A stretch of 64,000 nucleotides of DNA from Ophiobolus disseminans (Eukaryota; Ascomycota; Dothideomycetes; Pleosporales; Phaeosphaeriaceae), in contig MU006238.1 in NCBI GenBank assembly GCA_010093685.1, positions 314,129 to 378,128 on the forward strand, written 5' to 3'. The notes beneath the pieces are model-generated. The model was not told the DNA's origin. It made no database searches and saw only the letters and a program-made list of their open reading frames with translations. Position 1 is the stretch's first letter. Each line of letters begins with the position of its first letter. Positions 1 to 11,609 of the stretch are shown one piece after another. The translations under genes were made by a program, and so were the position numbers.

Positions 1-601
1 ACTTCGAACATGCAACAAACCAATTGTCGCTCGCACTGCAGCATTTCTGCGGCGTGGGACATATCACGAATGGACTTCCAGCCGTACACGTCCATCCGTC
101 TTGGCGCGCGAAAATGTTGCGAGGGAAAGTTTGCGAAGGGGAGGTTGCGTTGGAAAACGGCGTGAAAAGCGCGAGGTCTTCGGCGAAGGACGAGAAAGCT
201 TTTAGCTCATCGCAAACGCCGATGCGAAGAAAAGCGACGAGTGCGATGGCAGTAGGGAGTCTGAAAAGCATTGTCAACATTCCGTCCTGCAGGCGTAAAT
301 AGCACCAATGAGTCAAATCCTCAGTGGGCGCATGTTGTGTTTACATCTGATGAGGCTGCAGGGGTATACGAGCCAAGCAAGGCTGATGCGAAGTATACGA
401 GCCGCGCATGGTGGCTGAAAAAGGGTGGAATGGTTGGTCAGTTAGCTGGAACATGATGCCTTTTCAAGGCGAGGCTTTCCGGTCAGACAACACAGTTCAA
501 GGCTGGATACCGGGGATCACGATAATTCGGTCCGATTGTCTATGGAAGCCGGGCCTGTAAACCAGTATCTGTGACTGACTCTACATAGCGGTAGTGTGAT
601 C
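1..601. other. Left edge, no gene seen
   Basis: Only short open frames on the plus strand (24-302, 271-456), with no recognisable motif, signal peptide or splice structure. The 3' end of the minus-strand gene that follows lies at 602. Nothing else is supported. Confidence 0.5.
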
Positions 602-1147
602 CTACGAACTTTCCATGTGCTTCGCAGATGTATGCCAGAGTATCTCCCATGTCTCCGTTGTTCGTGCAGTATAGCATAAACGAAAGTATTCATGCTTCTG
701 ACGCTTGTAGTCGTTCCTGGCCTCGGCACCGTAAGCGGGGCGGTAGATCGTGTCGTAACCAGCCATTGGACCGGCGTATCCAATCGCGATTCCAGGGTGC
801 TCTCGTGGTTCGTAGTACCCGCCAGAGTCGTACTCCTCGAGCCAGAGAACGTCCTTGACTTTTCGTTTCTTCTTGGTGACGGTATGTCCAACTTGCAAAG
901 CGGGATTAATGACCTTGCCATGCTTCCTCATCTTGAACTCGAAGGTCTCTGGAGGCGGGAACCTGGCGAGTGCATCCGGAAATCTCACCGCGAGTACAGC
1001 CAGGAGCTCGACTTTCGTGTACCTTTTGAGTTCGGGACCTATGGTTGAGTGCGGACGACGCTGCTGATGAGTCAGATCCAAATCACCGCAATCGTACTTG
1101 AACTTACTTGTGTAGTTCGAAGGTATGGCTGCGTCGCACTTAGCCAT
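602..1147 (-). CDS. Hypothetical protein, 181 aa
   Basis: Single open frame of 181 codons. I do not recognise the family. The product is rich in charged and aromatic residues, has a basic stretch (TKKKRKVK) in its middle that could be a nuclear localisation signal, and a Tyr/Gly-rich second half. There is no signal peptide or membrane segment. A good donor-like GTAAGT lies near the start (about 1107), but every nearby acceptor would shift the frame, so the uninterrupted frame is kept. The start at 1147 is simply the first ATG. That a gene exists here is moderately supported by frame length and composition only. Confidence 0.45.
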   Translation of the reverse strand: MAKCDAAIPSNYTSKFKYDCGDLDLTHQQRRPHSTIGPELKRYTKVELLAVLAVRFPDALARFPPPETFEFKMRKHGKVINPALQVGHTVTKKKRKVKDVLWLEEYDSGGYYEPREHPGIAIGYAGPMAGYDTIYRPAYGAEARNDYKRQKHEYFRLCYTARTTETWEILWHTSAKHMESS

Positions 1148-1386
1148 GGGAGTACGAAGTTGCAGAAGCGAAGTGTCGATAGAAGCCTATGCGCTAAGTC
1201 GTATGACTAACTGATCTAGGTGAAGATGAGTGTGGTTCGATTTGCCCTAGCTGATGAGGATGAAGGTGAGAGCCGACGACTGAGGAAACCATAACATCAC
1301 GGTGATGGCTACCAATTGTACGGCGAGAGATTTGGCGTTCCAGCCCGTGTTGAACTGGACCTTGAACCTGAAACGAATGTCTCATC

Positions 1387-2388
1387 TCAAGCCTTCCTCT
1401 TGCCATTCTTCCTCCGTGCTTCACCCTCCATCTCCTCCAACCACCTCCGGCCCGACTCCTCCAACTCGACATTCTTGTCAGAGGAGGGCGCCATGTCTTT
1501 GGCCAACCTCGCATATGCCCTGTTCATTGCGTCCGCATGCTTCTGCATCTCCCCATCTCCCCAGTAATCAAAGAACCCAAATTTCACCCACTTGGGTGGA
1601 GCCACATTCTTTTCGGCGACCCATTTTTTCATCCAACACAACCAGACCTGTGTCTTCTCCTCCTCACTTATGTTCTCAAAGTGTAAACCCTCCTTTTCTG
1701 CGAAGTACACCGGAAGCGCCAGCCAGATTGCTGTGAACTCGCGTAGCTTGGGAAACGCGTCTTTGAAGACATACGCATCGCGCAAAATCTTGATGAGAAC
1801 ATCCCCAGGGGTTGGAACGCCTTGAGCCCAGTTATAGGTCATGTACATGAAGCTGGACTCCTGGTATTTCACGCGAATGCGTTGTAGCAAGTCAGCTGGC
1901 TTATCTGGGAACAAGCGCAGTGTCCCGCCGAGGGCTCTATCGTAGTGATCACGTCCACGCCAGTGATTGCGGCCTATGAGTTCGATCTGGTTGTGGCGGA
2001 GAAATACCTGCAGTGCTTCATAGTACACTTGCTTGCAGGTGACGAAGAGGGAAGTGCAGCTGTCAGAATCGTCGAATGGGAACGCGCGGGAGGTTGCGCG
2101 ACGGTATTTGACACCGTTAGGGCGGTAGAGGTAATGGTAGTAGATGTTGTCCCGCAGTTCTCGGGGAAAGGAAAAGAGCTCAAAGGCGCCCGTCCATTTG
2201 TAGACTAGAGGGGTGGGAGTTGTGGTGGTCGTAGAATCTTTGCGGTCTTTGCGGGAAAGCAGGATGGAGCCGAAGGCGGCTTGGAGCTCGCTGATTGCGG
2301 AAGAAGGTTCAGACTTCTCGGAATGCGTTCGTTCATGGATTGCATCGGTTTCTTCCTGGCCAGAACGTCCCGAATGAATGTCCGCCAT
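1387..2388 (-). CDS. F-box-like/2EXR-type fungal protein, 333 aa
   Basis: Uninterrupted frame of 333 codons. After a variable, Ser/Thr-rich N-terminus of about 60 residues comes the block FELFSFPRELRDNIYYHYLY, followed by CTSLFVTCKQVYYEALQVF. The pattern LPxE(I/L)R(N/D)xIY plus a later 'L..TCKQVYYEA' block is the hallmark of a very large family of Dothideomycete proteins usually labelled F-box-like or 2EXR-domain. Their biochemical role is unknown; substrate recognition for ubiquitin ligases is only a guess from the F-box resemblance. The C-terminus ends in a basic, charged helix (GEARRKNGKRKA). The gene at 10275 carries the same motif but is not otherwise close. Confidence 0.7.
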   Translation of the reverse strand: MADIHSGRSGQEETDAIHERTHSEKSEPSSAISELQAAFGSILLSRKDRKDSTTTTTPTPLVYKWTGAFELFSFPRELRDNIYYHYLYRPNGVKYRRATSRAFPFDDSDSCTSLFVTCKQVYYEALQVFLRHNQIELIGRNHWRGRDHYDRALGGTLRLFPDKPADLLQRIRVKYQESSFMYMTYNWAQGVPTPGDVLIKILRDAYVFKDAFPKLREFTAIWLALPVYFAEKEGLHFENISEEEKTQVWLCWMKKWVAEKNVAPPKWVKFGFFDYWGDGEMQKHADAMNRAYARLAKDMAPSSDKNVELEESGRRWLEEMEGEARRKNGKRKA

Positions 2389-2479
2389 GAGTTAAGTTGT
2401 CCTCCTTCCAGAGATTATGATTGTCTTTGGTGTTGCAGGCTGGCACCAAGCAGTGGGAACACGCTTCATATATAGATAA

Positions 2480-3078
2480 GCCTGAAGGTCCTAAACGTAC
2501 AAGATGAGTCAATGGAAGCACTCGATACAGTCAAACGACAAGCTGATGTAGGCCGAGCTTTGGCCCGCCATCAGCAAGGCTGTAGCCGATGATTAGCGAT
2601 GAATCATATTAACGGCTTGTCATTGGTCCGTAAGCGACAGGCGGTTCTCGAAGAGACGAACAGAAACGAATGTGGATGGCAAGTAGAAGAAAAGGGCGGA
2701 TCGGGTGTTTGGTAAAGTTTGAGATGAGTATGCCAGTAAGAAGGAGCTATCCATGCTGTCTCCGCCTCGACACCCGCCTCATGACGACTGACGACAGTCG
2801 ACCTCCTAATTGGAGTCACCGTCTGTTCATTGTATCGTGATCGCAGGCGGTAGAGGCACATGCATTGCGAAAAGTAGTCGGGTCGATGGCACCCCCGCGC
2901 GAAATGTTGTGGTGAGGCAATGGCAGGTGTCAAGAGCCGCAGCTCCGAGGCGACCGAGGGGTCAGTGCTTCACCGCTGAGGTAACCCGAGCAAAACCTCT
3001 CCGCAGCTTTCCCAACACCAACGAAACCCCACCAGCGAGCCCATCTACAATTCACCTCACCAGTCAATTGCAGCCACA
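2480..3078. other. Intergenic, mdh promoter region
   Basis: No supported gene. The segment separates the minus-strand 333-aa gene from plus-strand mdh and should contain both promoters. The stretch before 3079 is C/A-rich with CACC/CAAC repeats, as is common in leaders of highly expressed fungal genes. Confidence 0.4.
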
Positions 3079-4404
3079 ATGTTCACCGCCAGGCAAGCTT
3101 TCTCTCAGGCCTCGCGCCGCGCCTTTTCCTCGTCTGCCCGCCAGGTTCGTAGTGTCCCGGATGCGCAATTGCTTTTCTTGGAGAGCATCGGAGTGGCAGT
3201 GAATGCTACCACAGGCACAGCGATGCTAATTGGTTCTGTTGTAGTCGTCGAAGGTCACCGTCCTCGGTGCCGCCGGTGGTATTGGCCAGCCGCTGTCCCT
3301 CCTCTTGAAGCTCAACCCGAGGGTCACCAAGCTGTCCCTCTATGATATCCGCCTCGCTCCCGGTACGCCTCTACACATCATGTGAAATATTACACACATC
3401 TCTAAGACGTTCTCCCAGGTGTCGCTGCCGACATTGGCCACATCAACACCAAGAGCGAGGTAGGAGACTATATCTGAATACGCACAGAGCCATGTGCTGA
3501 TGTGCAAATAGGTCATCGGCCACGAGGCGACTCCCTCCGGTCTTGCCGCGGCTCTCAAGGACGCTGAGATTGTCGTCATCCCCGCTGGTGTTCCCCGCAA
3601 GCCCGGCATGACCCGTGACGGTACGTATAATTGGGGCTGCTACGCGTATGACAGAAATTGACATGTCCAGATCTCTTCAACACCAACGCCTCCATCGTCC
3701 GCGATTTGGCCAAGGCTGCCGCCGAACACGCCCCAGATGCCAACATCCTGATCATCTCCAACCCGGTATATACCACACTCCAAGACGAGAAAATCAAATG
3801 TTAATAGTAACAGGTCAACTCCACCGTCCCCATCACCGCCGAGATCTTCAAGGCGAAGGGTGTCTACAACCCCAAGCGCCTCTTCGGCGTCACCACCCTC
3901 GACGTCGTCCGCGCCTCGCGCTTCATCTCGCAGCTCAAGAACACCGACCCCGCAAACGAGAACATCACCGTCGTCGGCGGCCACTCGGGCGCGACCATCG
4001 TGCCCCTGCTCTCGCAGTCCGGCTACAGCCTCGAGGGCGAGAAGCTCGCCAACTACGTCTACCGCGTGCAGTTCGGCGGCGACGAGGTCGTCAAGGCCAA
4101 GGACGGCGCCGGCTCTGCCACGCTCTCCATGGCCATGGCCGGCGCCCGCTTCACCGAGTCGCTCCTCAAGGCCGCTCAGGGCCAGAAGAACGTCATCGAG
4201 CCCACGTTTGTCGATTCCCCGCTCTACAAGGACCAGGGCGTCGAGTACTTCGCCTCCAACGTCGAGCTCGGCCCCAACGGCGTCGAGAAGATTCACCCCG
4301 TCGGCAAGATCACCGACCACGAGCAGGGGCTGCTTGATGCGTGCTTGGTTGACTTGAAGAAGAACATCAACAAGGGTGTTGACTTTGTCAAGTCGAACCC
4401 GTAA
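3079..4404 (+). CDS. Malate dehydrogenase, mitochondrial
   Basis: NAD-dependent malate dehydrogenase (malate to oxaloacetate) of the TCA cycle. Exons are 3079-3144, 3245-3362, 3419-3459, 3512-3620, 3671-3765 and 3814-4404 (1020 nt, 339 aa), all with GT..AG introns of 48-100 nt. The first exon encodes a classical mitochondrial presequence (MFTARQAFSQASRRAFSSSA). Exon 2 opens the NAD fold with VTVLGAAGGIGQPLSLLLK. The substrate-binding loop VPRKPGMTR is split by the exon 4/5 junction, NPVNSTVPI follows, and VVGGHSGATIVPL carries the catalytic histidine. Length fits mitochondrial rather than cytosolic fungal enzymes. The last exon is strongly C-biased at third positions, which fits high expression and explains the long antisense open frame over it. 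Confidence 0.97.
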
Positions 4405-4847
4405 GCGCTTGAGGCTGGCTGGGCTGGATGAGGTGTACACTAGTAATGACCATGGCTTCGGATCTGTGTTACATCATTTGGCGATGGGGAGTAGGGTCTT
4501 GTGTAGATTTATGATTGTATCTTAGCACACAAATACTGCCTCTTCACTTATCCACTACTATTCGGACTCATCACATGCAAAACCTCGGACGGGCGGAGTT
4601 TCGGCTGCTGAATATTGTGTCGTGGTACTAATTTTGCTTCGGACGTGTTGGCCTAGGGTAGGCATGAGGAAGCAAATGGAAAGGTTGCACTACCAGAACG
4701 ACAAAGAATGAGACGCTTGTATGCTTTGACTTCTATCCGAATCACATGTCAAACCTACAAGGAATGCGACAATGCATACTCCTGACCACCCTCCCAGCAT
4801 CTCCATACCCTCCACTCCCCCTCCACACACTCAACCCACGAACCTGT

Positions 4848-6797
4848 CTACAACTTCGCCTTCGGCGCCTCCAAGCTCGGCAGCATAATATCCCTAACAT
4901 CTCCCGCCGCCTCATTGAGATAAAAGCTCATCTTCTCCTACACAATAATTAGCCCACATCCCAAGCACCCCATGATCACGCAAGAACTTACCGATCCCAA
5001 CCCCTTACTCACAACATTAAACTGAATGCTATTCTCATTAATCATATACGCAATGCCCCACCCGTCATCAACAACCTGACTCCACCCATAGCCGTTGAAA
5101 TACTCAGAACTAAGCTGCGAGCTCGAAATAAACCACGTGGAGCTGTACGTGTATGCGGGGTCCTGGTACAGCGCGGGGACATCTTCCCCGGGCTGGAGAC
5201 ACTTCTTCAGGCCGAAGAGGTGGCGATCTACGCCCCGGCCATCAGATGCGTCGGAGATGTACTTGACGTGCGCGTTAAGCGCGTCGCGGAACAGCTTTGC
5301 GCATTCTTCGGGCGTGGCGTCGGGGTTAGCCATTGCGGCACAAAAGGCGACGGATTCGTCGGATACGGTGCGGCATGTTTCTGTGCGGCCTTGCTGGAAG
5401 CGGCGGGTTGCTGCGGATTCGTAGGTGGGGCGGTTCTTTCCGTAGAACTTGTGGTAGGCGAGTTGGATGATCATTTGCACGTATGCGTCGGGACTACATT
5501 TGAATTTCTTGATCAAGCCTTTGCCGTAGCCTTGGTAGGCTTGCACGCGGAGTTCGTGTGCGCCGATTTGGCTGCGGAAGTGTGCTGCGGCGTCGTCAAT
5601 GTCTTTTTGGAGGTCGGCGTTGATTTCGAAGCGCAGGGGCTTGGGGTTGGGGAGGTCGGAGCGCACGTTCGGGTCGTCGAAGGGGAGGGCGTTTGTGAAG
5701 ATCTTTTGGTTGGCGTAGTCGTTCAGGCGGTGGGTGGGTGTGCCGTCCATCATAGAGTGCTCGCCCATGAAGCCGGATGTGCCGTTGTCGTTGACGATGA
5801 ATTGGAGGGGTTTGTCGAACCAGCGATTCGAGCCATCGCCGTGCCAGTATTGATGTGCGCGTTCTTCGAGCGTCACGGGGGAGGCGTCGTCGAGACAAAC
5901 GATGAAGGATGCAGACTCAATGTCTTTGAGGGATGCGGCGTTGACGTTGGAGGCTTTTAGCTTGGGGTAGACTTCTGACCAGACATCGCGGTTCTGTGAT
6001 GTGAGGAAACCAACTGCAGGTGACCTCTCGGCCTTTTCGTAGATGCGGTTGAATTGCAGTTCCAGCTCGCTCGTGTTGAGCTGCTTGCCATTGACCTCGT
6101 GAGGAATCTTCCAGAACTGGTTCTTGCGGACAGCGATAATGTGTTGGTTCTCCTTGAAGGGGAACTTGACACCGGTGTCTGCTGGCTTCTGCGGTACGCG
6201 GGAAAAGTTGAACATGAACTCATATGAGCTCATAGCCATGGGGAGCTTCTTCATGTATTCAGGCTCCAAGCTGCCACCATCTACCATCTTCTTGAACTCG
6301 AGGACAGCGGTCGAGATGGCCGCAGCGCGCTTGGCTGGGTTTCTCCGCTTCTTGTCATCGCGGTGCGAGTAGAAGTAGCTAACATATGGCACGACTGGGT
6401 CCCGGTAGGCCATATATGCTGCCTCATTCCACCATTCATAGATCCAGTTCTTGGTTTCTGGCCTCTCTCTCCGTTCGACCAAGCGCTTTTGAAGTGTCTC
6501 TCCTGGCCCACCAGGGGCCACAAATTCGTTTACAGCCTTTGCGGTCGCATCGTACTCGCTCTTTGAGAGTAGCGGGTGGACGGATTTGAGGTATCGCTTG
6601 GTGGTTTCCTCGAGTGTCGGGACGGGCAGGCGCGGTAGGGAGTCCTCAAAGCGCAGCATTGCGCCTTTGCTGTGGTCCTCCTTGTAGCCTATACATATCA
6701 AATCAGCGTCAAAGCCCACTACACGCTAGCATGTGAATAGAGAGCTATATTGTTACTTACCAGCTGGCAGCGAAGACTGTTTCCGTGTTGGCGCCAT
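4848..6797 (-). CDS. Carnitine O-acetyltransferase (CAT2-like)
   Basis: Choline/carnitine acyltransferase family enzyme that moves acetyl groups between CoA and carnitine for export from peroxisomes and mitochondria. Exons (minus): 6761-6797, 4992-6688 and 4848-4937 (1824 nt, 607 aa). The N-terminus is MAPTRKQSSLPAG followed by the family's LPRLPVPTLEETTKRYL. The catalytic histidine is in GEHSMMDGTP (about residue 320), and TRRFQQGRTETCRTVS is the conserved carnitine-site block. The 29-codon last exon ends in AKL, a type 1 peroxisomal targeting signal identical to that of yeast Cat2. If the last intron is retained the frame stays open about 18 codons and ends without AKL, so splicing could decide location. 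There is no clear mitochondrial presequence at this start. Confidence 0.95.
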
Positions 6798-6799
6798 TG

Positions 6800-9700
6800 C
6801 GATAATCTATCCAACCCGGCGCGTTAGCTTTCACACCCTGGCAAACTTCACTCTCCTCTCCAGGGTACCTACTCTCGAGGGTTGCTGTGCTAATGTTGGT
6901 CTGCGAAGTATCGAGGCGGGGACTCGCGCTCGTGCGACTTTGCTAAACATCACAAATAAATGTGTAGAAAGATCAACAAAAGGCGGCTGGAAATGACAGT
7001 ACAATTTTAGCTTCAACACCTCGGCGGGATCGAGCACGCGCTGGGGTCGTCGGCGTTGTGTGACGACTGCGGGCCGGGGTCTGTGACGGGAGTGCCGAGG
7101 TTGTCGGAGAAAGGTTACGCCAGTGCGCGTGACGTAGACTTGAGATGAGTGCCGCTAACCCGGTACCAGATGATGAGAGCGAGCTGCCTTTAATACATGT
7201 ACATGTTTCGCATCAAAGGGACAAGACACCAAGACATTACTTTATCCTGATATCGTCGAGGTTGTCGTGTTCGCTTTGGACTGCAGCATCGGAGCTTCCC
7301 CCACCATCCCCACAATTGTGAAAGAGCCTCACGGACGCTTGCAACACGGACGCGGTGGCCCGGCACTTTCACACTGAGCCGAGGACTTCAGCTCGCACGA
7401 CTCTAGATGCTGGTGATCCTTCAACATCTTGGCGAATGTGTTTGGCGTTCATACCTCGTACGAACTCTGACGTTCGAAGTTTAAGCGCGAACCGCGGCAT
7501 AGCCAGATTGCGCCGATGGCTGTCCACGGTTACCAGTGAGGCTCACGATCACGTCTAATAGACAGGTAGTGCGACAAAACGCTCATAATTGAGCCTTACT
7601 TGCAACAACAGCAGATTCCAAGGTAACCTTGATAGAGCTTGTCGTTAGCCGGCCATAACTGCTAACCTTGGAGATGCATTCAGCCCTGTGTACACGTGAC
7701 CCGCTGACTCAGCTTGCATCGTCCCGTAGCCACGCATCGCCCTCAAGAAGGATGTTACAGTCAGTGAACTCAGGGTGGCATATTCTGTAGGTCTTTTTCA
7801 CAACTAACACTATCCATGAATGACACCGGATTTCCCATACGCATCAATTGATCAACTTCCGAACCATCACTTCACCTTGCCTAAACTGCTCGCAGACCTT
7901 CAAAAAGCGTTGTCTTCGCCTCATGAATTTTGTCCCCTTGTCTTTACTAAACAGCTTGGTAAACAGATGACTCAACCATGCCTTCGAAGAAACAGCCAAA
8001 TAATACATCTTGGCTTCGGAACACAACCCGTGAGCTCACGAGGGTAGTTGTGGACAACTTCCCTGTTTACGATACTAGGATGAGCCATAGTTTGAGGCGT
8101 CGTGAGTCACGCATGTGACGATCAGAATGGTTGCGTTAGCAATTTAGCAGATGTTTAAGATGTTTAAGATAATTAGGCAAATATTCACGAGATGGTTCTC
8201 GACGATGAGAAGCTTTTGTGTTGCACAGTGTCCACTTCCGTATTTGTCAATGACACGAACGGTCGGCAAAGCAATCAGCTCCGATTGAACGAGTTGATAC
8301 TAATGGCACGGTTAAGAGACCCGAACATACTATGGTATCCGGCATAAGTAGTGTCGGTGGTCGATGCGTACAGGGGTAGGAGCCGGACAAAACACCACTT
8401 TGATCAAAAACATTACGCCAACCAAGTATCTCGACTTGCTTATTCATCTTGGTTTCAGTCCCGTGCACTGTTAAGAACGACCGAGTACATGGTTTTGGCA
8501 TATCAGCCACCGCACGGTCTACCTACACTACTTATGCCTGATACCATAGTAAAGTGGCGTTGGATGCACTACTGATGTGGCGTTGTGGAAGCGAGGATGC
8601 GGAGCCGGAGAGTGGGGATGTGGCGCAGGGTAAGGTCTTGTCTTAGGTGGATCGAAGATTGGTGCAAGTTGCTCGAGGCGGGTGGGGAATTGATCTGCTG
8701 GAGTGGGTGCTTGGGAGCGTGCGGCTTAGGAAGTCGAAGAGGGGAAGATGGTAGTATGATCTCCAGTATGTGAGTTCCGAGCAACAGTTTCGACTGGTAT
8801 CTTGATGCAGTAGCAAAGTCGTGAAGGCTACATGGGTAGATTGGAAAGACGGGGAAGTTGTCTGCGGTATGTTGTCTTAGTGTATGTTGTGGATCAAGAG
8901 AGCCTGAGAAAGTAATCAACAAGTCAAGCGGTGAATAAGGCGAAAACATCTCTAATGTCGCTGGCATAAGTGAACACGTGCCGCCTTGCTAACACTCACG
9001 CCCATGCAAAGAACAGTGGAGGTTCAGCTGTTCTATGTGTCCTCTATGGGCCCGAATGATCCTACTCCTTCATCTTTTAAACTGCTGTTTCAGTGGACGT
9101 TGTTCCCCGTGTCACAACGCTTGTAAGGAGCTTTTGACACGGCATCCAGTTCCATTCTGACCCGTAGCTTGGATTGCTAGGCACAGATTGACTCATGCGC
9201 CGGAAGCGCCCGCTACAAGAAGAGAGAAACCATCTATTCCAGAAACAGCAGTCTCGAAACCTCCCAAAATGCGCGCAATACGGGGTAAGCTTTTTCTGGG
9301 CAGCTAATGAGTGTTGCGATTGTGCTATAGGTGCACAACCCCCCGTTTTGTGCCGGCTGCCGTCTTCTCAATGTCCGCTTCTGCACCTTTTATGTACGAC
9401 TCCTTGGAGAGAGTGCAGCGGTGTGTGGGCGAAAAGAAGAGCAGCGGCTCAGCTGCGGGGAAGGCGGGAATGTTGTGTGGCTTTGTTTTCTGGTCTGAAG
9501 TTTATCCTCAAGCCCCCGTCCAGGAGTCACTGCCAAGGGGAGTAATCTACGAAGGACCCGAAGAATCTCCTGTTTTCCGAGCTCAATTCGAGCCATTGCC
9601 GTCACGTCCGACGTTGCTGCTCCCCGGGTGGTTTTCCGACGGGCAATGCCGAGAAGAGAATTTCGGGAAACATCGCGACGTTAAGCCTAATGCAGCGTAG

Positions 9701-10270
9701 CGGGTCTTAGACCGACATCACCGTGCGTCTCTAGCAGCTATCACCTCATTCTTTCGCATGCCTAACCCCTTGATATTTGGTAGCCCCCAACGTCGCGAAG
9801 CCTCCACAAGTTGAATTCCAGACCCACCTGCCAATTCGCGTAGTGTTTCACCGCCAGCATAAGAACGGACGTGCATCCCGGATTGCGCGAGTAACAGACA
9901 TCCGTGTCACTTCACCGCATGCACTTAGAGCTAGGCCGTGCCTCGACTACGAAATCTCTGCGAATTAAGAATCCTTAACTCCAGCCAACTATTTCACCTA
10001 TCACCCTCTTCATCTGCGCTCACCTTGATGCACATTCAACACCCTTTCGACCATTCTTCCTGAGCGACAAACAGAAGCCGAAACCTGTCCTTCTCTGATC
10101 CTTGACTATCAGCGGCATTCTCCTTGCGACATCTTTGCTCAGCAACAAAACCTCTGAGACACCTCCGATTACCAAACCTTGCGACATACACCTTTGCGCC
10201 AGCAATCACTCCAGACCTACGCGAACAAGCCCGGACAACACCAAACATTGCTTCCTTCGCAGCATTAGCC
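6800..10270. other. Gene-poor stretch containing one MITE
   Basis: About 3.5 kb without a convincing gene. Open frames such as 8569-8967 (minus) and 9311-9700 (plus) show no family motifs and no consistent splice structure. A short direct repeat (ATGTTTAAG twice) lies near 8150-8170. The only structured element seen is the inverted-repeat element at 8330-8551. The 3' end (about 10000-10274) should be the promoter and leader of the next gene. Confidence 0.5.
8330..8551. mobile_element. MITE, Tc1/mariner-like, 222 bp
   Basis: Two inverted arms of about 38 bp bound a 222-bp non-coding segment. The left arm starts CTATGGTATCCGGCATAAG and the right arm, read on the other strand, starts CTATGGTATCAGGCATAAG. 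I count about 32 of 38 matches. A TA dinucleotide lies immediately outside both ends (8328-8329 and 8552-8553), the target duplication expected of Tc1/mariner transposition. There is no transposase frame inside, so it would be a non-autonomous element moved by a relative elsewhere. The few mismatches between arms suggest a moderately old copy. Confidence 0.75.
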
Positions 10271-10274
10271 CACC

Positions 10275-11609
10275 ATGTCATCCTACCAACCAACTGAGCT
10301 TTTCCGCTTTCTAGATCTGCCTGGCGAGATCCGCAACAGCGTCTACGATCTTCTCCTTTGCTCCTGGCAGGATGAGCTCGAGCCAACTGCTTTCAGCAAA
10401 CTGAGCAGACGGCGTCCAAATTACGCCTCATCATCCCTCCTACGCGCCAACAAGCAAATTCACCGCGAAGCTTTCGACTGCATGACTAAGCACAACCAAT
10501 TCGTCCGTATCACCTGTCGAGGACTTGACGTGCGGGATCTGTTCTTAGAAGATGGCATACCCATCGTCTCGAGCAATCAAGATGAGGTCAGCCAATTCAA
10601 CGGCTATGTAATGCATTTGACACTTTCCAAGCCCCTTGTCAGGCCAAGTCCGTCGGCTCTCGTGAAATACGAGATCATGATGATGCGCGCTGATTTGCCG
10701 AACTTGTGCGAGAAGCTCGATGTCGAAAGCGTCATGACAGACGCTAATGCTACTACGAGTGAGCACACTGCCTTGTACGCCAGCATCAGACTCAACTCCG
10801 TTTACAGTAGCTTTTTCACACCAAAGATCCAAGAGCATTTGTTGCGACCTATTGCAACTCACCTCCGCGGGCTCCCCGACTTGGAAATTAGTGGACCTGT
10901 CGATGCCGCGCTCGCTCAGGAGATCTCCGACGAAGTAGCCAAACCACGCTGGACTGACCCAGACTCAACATTAGGCGAGATCCACACTGGTGTTGACGTT
11001 GGCAAACGTCAATGGCAGCAAAACAACTACTACACCGCAGCCGAATCATGGAACTACTCCATGCGCACCCTCGAGCGTATGCGCCATAGCTCCTCATGGC
11101 TCGGTCTCCAGAAGTCCGGTGGCGAAGACTTCGTGAACAAAACTGCTGACTTGTACTTCACGCTCAACCTCCTCTCTGCCGCATTCCTACAAGTCGACAT
11201 GGCCAGCAATGACGCACACAATGTGCTCATCCAGCGCAATGGCAACGCTTCCTGGCAACACCTGCGCAAATGCGAATCAGCGAGTGCGCGCTTCGCCCAA
11301 CACGTCGGCGCGACATGGGTCCCAAGCAATCAGCAGCAAGGCAAGATGATGTATCGCCAGGCTAAGTGCTTGAGGCTGATGCGCAACCCTGCGAGCCGTG
11401 TAAAAGCTGTGCTATTGATTGAGCAGGCGGCGACGCTCGCTCCCAACGACATTGCCATTCGAGATGAGAAGGACGTAGTGTTGGCATGGAACGCCGATAT
11501 TGAGGAAACTTTACGCTCGATTGAGGAGCTGCAGCCGGAACCTGAAGTGCAGCGACGAGCTTCGATCTGGGAGAATGCATGGGCTGTGATTTCAGCGTTG
11601 GGCTCGTGA
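10275..11609 (+). CDS. F-box-like fungal protein, 444 aa
   Basis: Intronless frame of 444 codons. Near the N-terminus it has LFRFLDLPGEIRNSVYDLLL followed by SSLLRANKQIHREAFDCM, the F-box-like/2EXR-like signature also seen in the 333-aa gene at 1387-2388. The C-terminal half is helical and reads like a degenerate tetratricopeptide-type region (for example YRQAKCLRLMRNPASRV and AVLLIEQAATLAPNDIAI). No signal peptide or membrane segment is visible. The role is unknown. The start at 10275 follows a C/A-rich leader and leaves the LPxEIR motif about 12 residues in, as usual for this family. Confidence 0.75.
   Translation: MSSYQPTELFRFLDLPGEIRNSVYDLLLCSWQDELEPTAFSKLSRRRPNYASSSLLRANKQIHREAFDCMTKHNQFVRITCRGLDVRDLFLEDGIPIVSSNQDEVSQFNGYVMHLTLSKPLVRPSPSALVKYEIMMMRADLPNLCEKLDVESVMTDANATTSEHTALYASIRLNSVYSSFFTPKIQEHLLRPIATHLRGLPDLEISGPVDAALAQEISDEVAKPRWTDPDSTLGEIHTGVDVGKRQWQQNNYYTAAESWNYSMRTLERMRHSSSWLGLQKSGGEDFVNKTADLYFTLNLLSAAFLQVDMASNDAHNVLIQRNGNASWQHLRKCESASARFAQHVGATWVPSNQQQGKMMYRQAKCLRLMRNPASRVKAVLLIEQAATLAPNDIAIRDEKDVVLAWNADIEETLRSIEELQPEPEVQRRASIWENAWAVISALGS

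Noticed and set aside
3640..4440. 266-codon minus-strand open frame opposite mdh
   Set aside because: Antisense shadow of the C-rich third positions of the last mdh exon; no motif.
5220..5960. 246-codon plus-strand open frame
   Set aside because: Antisense to the carnitine acetyltransferase gene, Gly/Val/Cys-rich shadow composition.
8569..9700. Small frames on both strands as genes
   Set aside because: Low-complexity or motif-free; one overlaps nothing conserved and none has a credible structure.
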